A stretch of DNA of 64,000 nt. It comes from Atherinomorus stipes (taxonomy: Eukaryota > Chordata > Actinopteri > Atheriniformes > Atherinidae). Position numbers and translations under genes: made by a program. This document shows, in pieces, positions 61,481 through 64,000 of the stretch. Position 1 is the stretch's first letter. Every line of letters begins with the position of its first letter. The stretch covers positions 124,001-188,000 of the forward strand of contig JALJCO010003464.1 in NCBI GenBank assembly GCA_023101725.1, in the 5' to 3' direction. The notes beneath the pieces were generated by a model. The model saw only the letters and a list, made by a program, of their open reading frames with translations, was not told the DNA's origin and did no database searches.

Positions 61481-62930
61481 GAGTGCTCAGTTCTCTGTAG
61501 CACTTTTCACATATAAGTCGCACCTTACAGGAGGAAAAAAAAAGATGTCCTCGTTAACCTGCCGCTGTTTCTCCTTGTAATTCGCACATGCCAAGAAGTA
61601 GCTCAGTCCCACATAAGTCTGTCATTACACCCATGAAGCCGTGGTCATGGAATCAGCTGAGTGATAATAGCACTGTTGTCTGGAATGACAAGATCCACGG
61701 TGCTGGCTTGATATATGTAAGGACATACTGGGGTGTACTTATGTCACATGTGTGACAGAAGTACCTCTGTCCTTCTGTCACACATGATGTGCTACAAAGG
61801 TGCATGAGTCCCTGTTTAAAAAGGTACAGGTGAAAAGGCCCACAGACAGAAACACAAAAGCTTTATAAGGTAAACATTTTGTTAATTCAATGCAGGGACA
61901 CAAGTTTCATGCATTGAAAAAGCCTTTGTCCACATGAAAACCGTACCAAGCATGGTGATAAGAATTCAATGCTTTGGGTTTTGTGGTGCAGTGGCATAGG
62001 TAAAAACATATACAGTAGCATCAAAAACTGGAAACTGGGTAAAAGACATGAGACATTTTACTACAATATCTGGAAAGAAAATCAAACACTCATAATCAGA
62101 TTCTTCAAAAGAAACTATTCTTTACCAAAGGACACATAACACATTGTGGGTATTGTTGTTTGGTATCCAGCTGAACTCTTTGTCAGAGTACGGTCACTAT
62201 TATAAATATTGGCTGATTAAGTGTGGGGGTGAATGTTAGTGTGACCTTGTGTGTCCTGTACACACTGACGGGAAATGGACCAGCTCAAGCTCCAAGGAAA
62301 GCTATAATTCTGAGAATAATACTGGCCAAAGCGTGCACACACCGCTCCTCTCATACACACATGCACACTCAGTTTGCCCAGAGCATAGTCCTATATGTGC
62401 TATAGTGACCACATTAATTGAGTTGTGTAATTGTCTGGCAAAGTTTTGTGGGAAACAGCCCATGCAGATCTGTCCTTTGACCTCAAACCACTTTTTAAAG
62501 ACGGACCTATTGTCCTATCAATACTATCCAGAAAAGTGCTGAACACGTGCGTCCATGTGTGTTTGAGTGAATGCGTGTTACTCTGTGATCCCTTTATGTC
62601 TGTGTGAGTGTCTCTATTGCTTCTTTAGGGGAAGTGAGTGTGGTTGACTCCATTCCACCGCATGTCGGCTGTGGTTCAGCTGTGGTCCACCGCCAGGCCC
62701 TGCATTTGGAACACAGAGAAAATACACCAGGGGTACTCTCCCACTGTTTTCTGGACCCGTCTTTCATCGGTTTGTGTGTATGTGTGTATTTTGGGTGATG
62801 GCTTTTTGTGTGACTCAGTATATGTGTCTGTGCGCACATGTGTTATAATGCACCGCTCTGCTGTACTCTCTGCCCCTGATATTTTTAAGGTCTTTTGGCC
62901 CCACGTCATGAATGTGTGCTGTATTTCCAG
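61481..62930. other. Intron, one unexplained GC-rich stretch
   Basis: Mostly intron. The stretch 62629-62770 is richer in G+C than its surroundings, is open in two frames, and follows a ctttag acceptor-like site. It has no known domain and no ERC similarity. Confidence 0.4.
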
Positions 62931-63014
62931 GCTGCAGTTAGATGACCGGAGTGAGAGAACCCATGTGGAGGACAGGAAAGGCAGGAGGAATGAGGAGAGA
63001 GGAAAGCAAGGCGG
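62931..63014 (+). CDS. Candidate symmetric cassette exon (unproven)
   Basis: Acceptor gctgtatttccag and donor gcgg|gtaatt enclose 84 nt. Entered in phase 2, as the 38305 exon requires, the frame reads K-LQLDDRSERTHVEDRKGR and then RNEERGKQG without a stop, leaving again in phase 2. The length is a multiple of three. The charged composition suits a coiled-coil protein, but it does not resemble any ERC segment I recall. Short phase-matched candidates are expected by chance in 25 kb. Confidence 0.2.
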
Positions 63015-64000
63015 GTAATTGAAGGGTTCAGGGTAATACTTAGGCCAAGGATGGCTGTTTCAACGTGTTTGCATAACCTCCTTAAACTTAATATTTAGCC
63101 CCACTTTGGAGTGAGTATAGGGCACAACACAGCTAGATAGAGAATAATAGAGGGAGAGAGATGGTGAATGATAGAGGTTCAAGTCCAAGGCGGAGGTGAT
63201 GCTGTTCTCCTCTCTGATGAGTTGCTCCTCTCTTTGATCAGGAGAAAAAGGAAGAAAGAAGGAGTGATGGAATGAGGCTGGATAGAGAGAAAAAGACAGG
63301 AGGTTGCTGTTGCTTTCCTGTCCGAGAGCCTGTGATGAACTGTTTGGCAAAAATAACAGCAGAGCACACATGGCAATAAAGGTTTTTGAATGACGTAATG
63401 CAAAGATTGTCCTGGGATTCGCAGTTTACATCACTGACGATGGAGAGTTGAGATTTCACTTAAATTCCTCTCACACAGTGCAGAGGGAAAGAAAAGATGG
63501 ATTATTTTACTATTAATTTGATATGATCTAAATATGAATAGTACACCAGATGCTCTTTGATGATATAGAAATAAAATCTATTTAGTATCTTCCATAGTTA
63601 TAGAGGGAGGATGCCATGTTGAACCATCATTTGTGTGTTGAAAATTTAGTCAGACAGCACCAGAAAACATTTGAAAAAAAAAGTTTTTCCACTTATTTCA
63701 CAGTAATAACTTGAGGGCCATAATTCATTTGCGTTTATACTAACGATTTTTAGCTTGTAAAAAAAAAAAAAAAAAAATGTTGGATGAACTTTATGTTTCT
63801 CTCTTCCATAACTATCTGTGTCTATGTGTGTTTTTACTGTAATGCAACTGGAGCTGTGTTGCCCACTCTGTGACCCTCACCTCTCCCTCAGATGACAGAG
63901 AGCTTTAAACAAACCAGCTGCTGTGTCTGTGTGTGTCTGTACTTGCGTCTGACTGCGAGGCAGGGGAGCCATACATGTGTGTGGTACAGTACAGCCCCCT
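63015..64000. other. Intron to the window end
   Basis: It includes an A run at about 63759-63777. A purine-rich stretch at 63130-63300 makes chance minus-strand frames. No exon was recognised, so the ERC gene continues beyond the window. Confidence 0.5.

Noticed and set aside
62604..63018. Overlapping open frames near a GC-rich stretch
   Set aside because: No conserved motif. Only the short phase-matched part at 62931-63014 was kept, as a weak candidate.

Overview
The window is vertebrate genomic DNA, almost certainly from a ray-finned fish. Coding sequence is sparse and split into short GT-AG exons. The introns are full of repeats of teleost type: THAP-coding TTAA transposons, hAT and Tc1 miniature elements, a relic LINE with an FADDVV motif, and long CA, TTTC and homopolymer tracts. 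There is no bacterial operon structure. Most long open frames are chance frames in low-complexity or intronic DNA.

One host gene runs through the window on the + strand. It is an ELKS/CAST (ERC) family gene, coding for a coiled-coil scaffold of the presynaptic active zone and of cortical secretory sites. Five coding exons with family resemblance are visible (2837-3025, 20258-20451, 28197-28290, 34575-34706, 38145-38305), plus one probable 42-nt exon (18688-18729). Their phases fit end to end (0/0, 0/0, 0/2, 2/0, 0/0, 0/2), which gives 272 codons of the middle and C-terminal coiled coil. The first exon and both the N-terminal and C-terminal parts of the gene lie outside. The intron after 38305 is at least 25.7 kb. 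The exons carry mixed ERC1-like and ERC2-like signatures, so the paralogue is left open. A stretch conserved in the tetrapod proteins, between the segments coded by the first and third exons, was not found.

The first intron holds the most structured region. A 7.8-kb TTAA-flanked element (4141-11937) looks like a Kolobok-type DNA transposon. On the + strand it has decayed exons for a THAP domain and a transposase-like protein. On the - strand, near its right end, it has decayed exons of a cysteine-rich protein resembling the P2X7 cytoplasmic (ballast) domain. A 1.5-kb element with perfect 25-bp terminal inverted repeats (7063-8564), a 37-bp minisatellite and a 178-bp foldback are nested inside it. 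A second, shorter THAP element with a related left end (28821-29968) sits in a later intron.

The rest is intron with identifiable relics: hAT-like elements (17467-17757 and 47541-48650), Tc1-like miniature elements (18872-19286, 42174-42253, 45698-45779), Tc1-type relics (31670-32045 and probably others), a LINE reverse-transcriptase relic (53020-53720), a 226-bp TTTC array, a two-copy 153-bp tandem duplication and a 31-bp perfect palindrome. No tRNA, rRNA, CRISPR array or intact mobile-element gene was seen.
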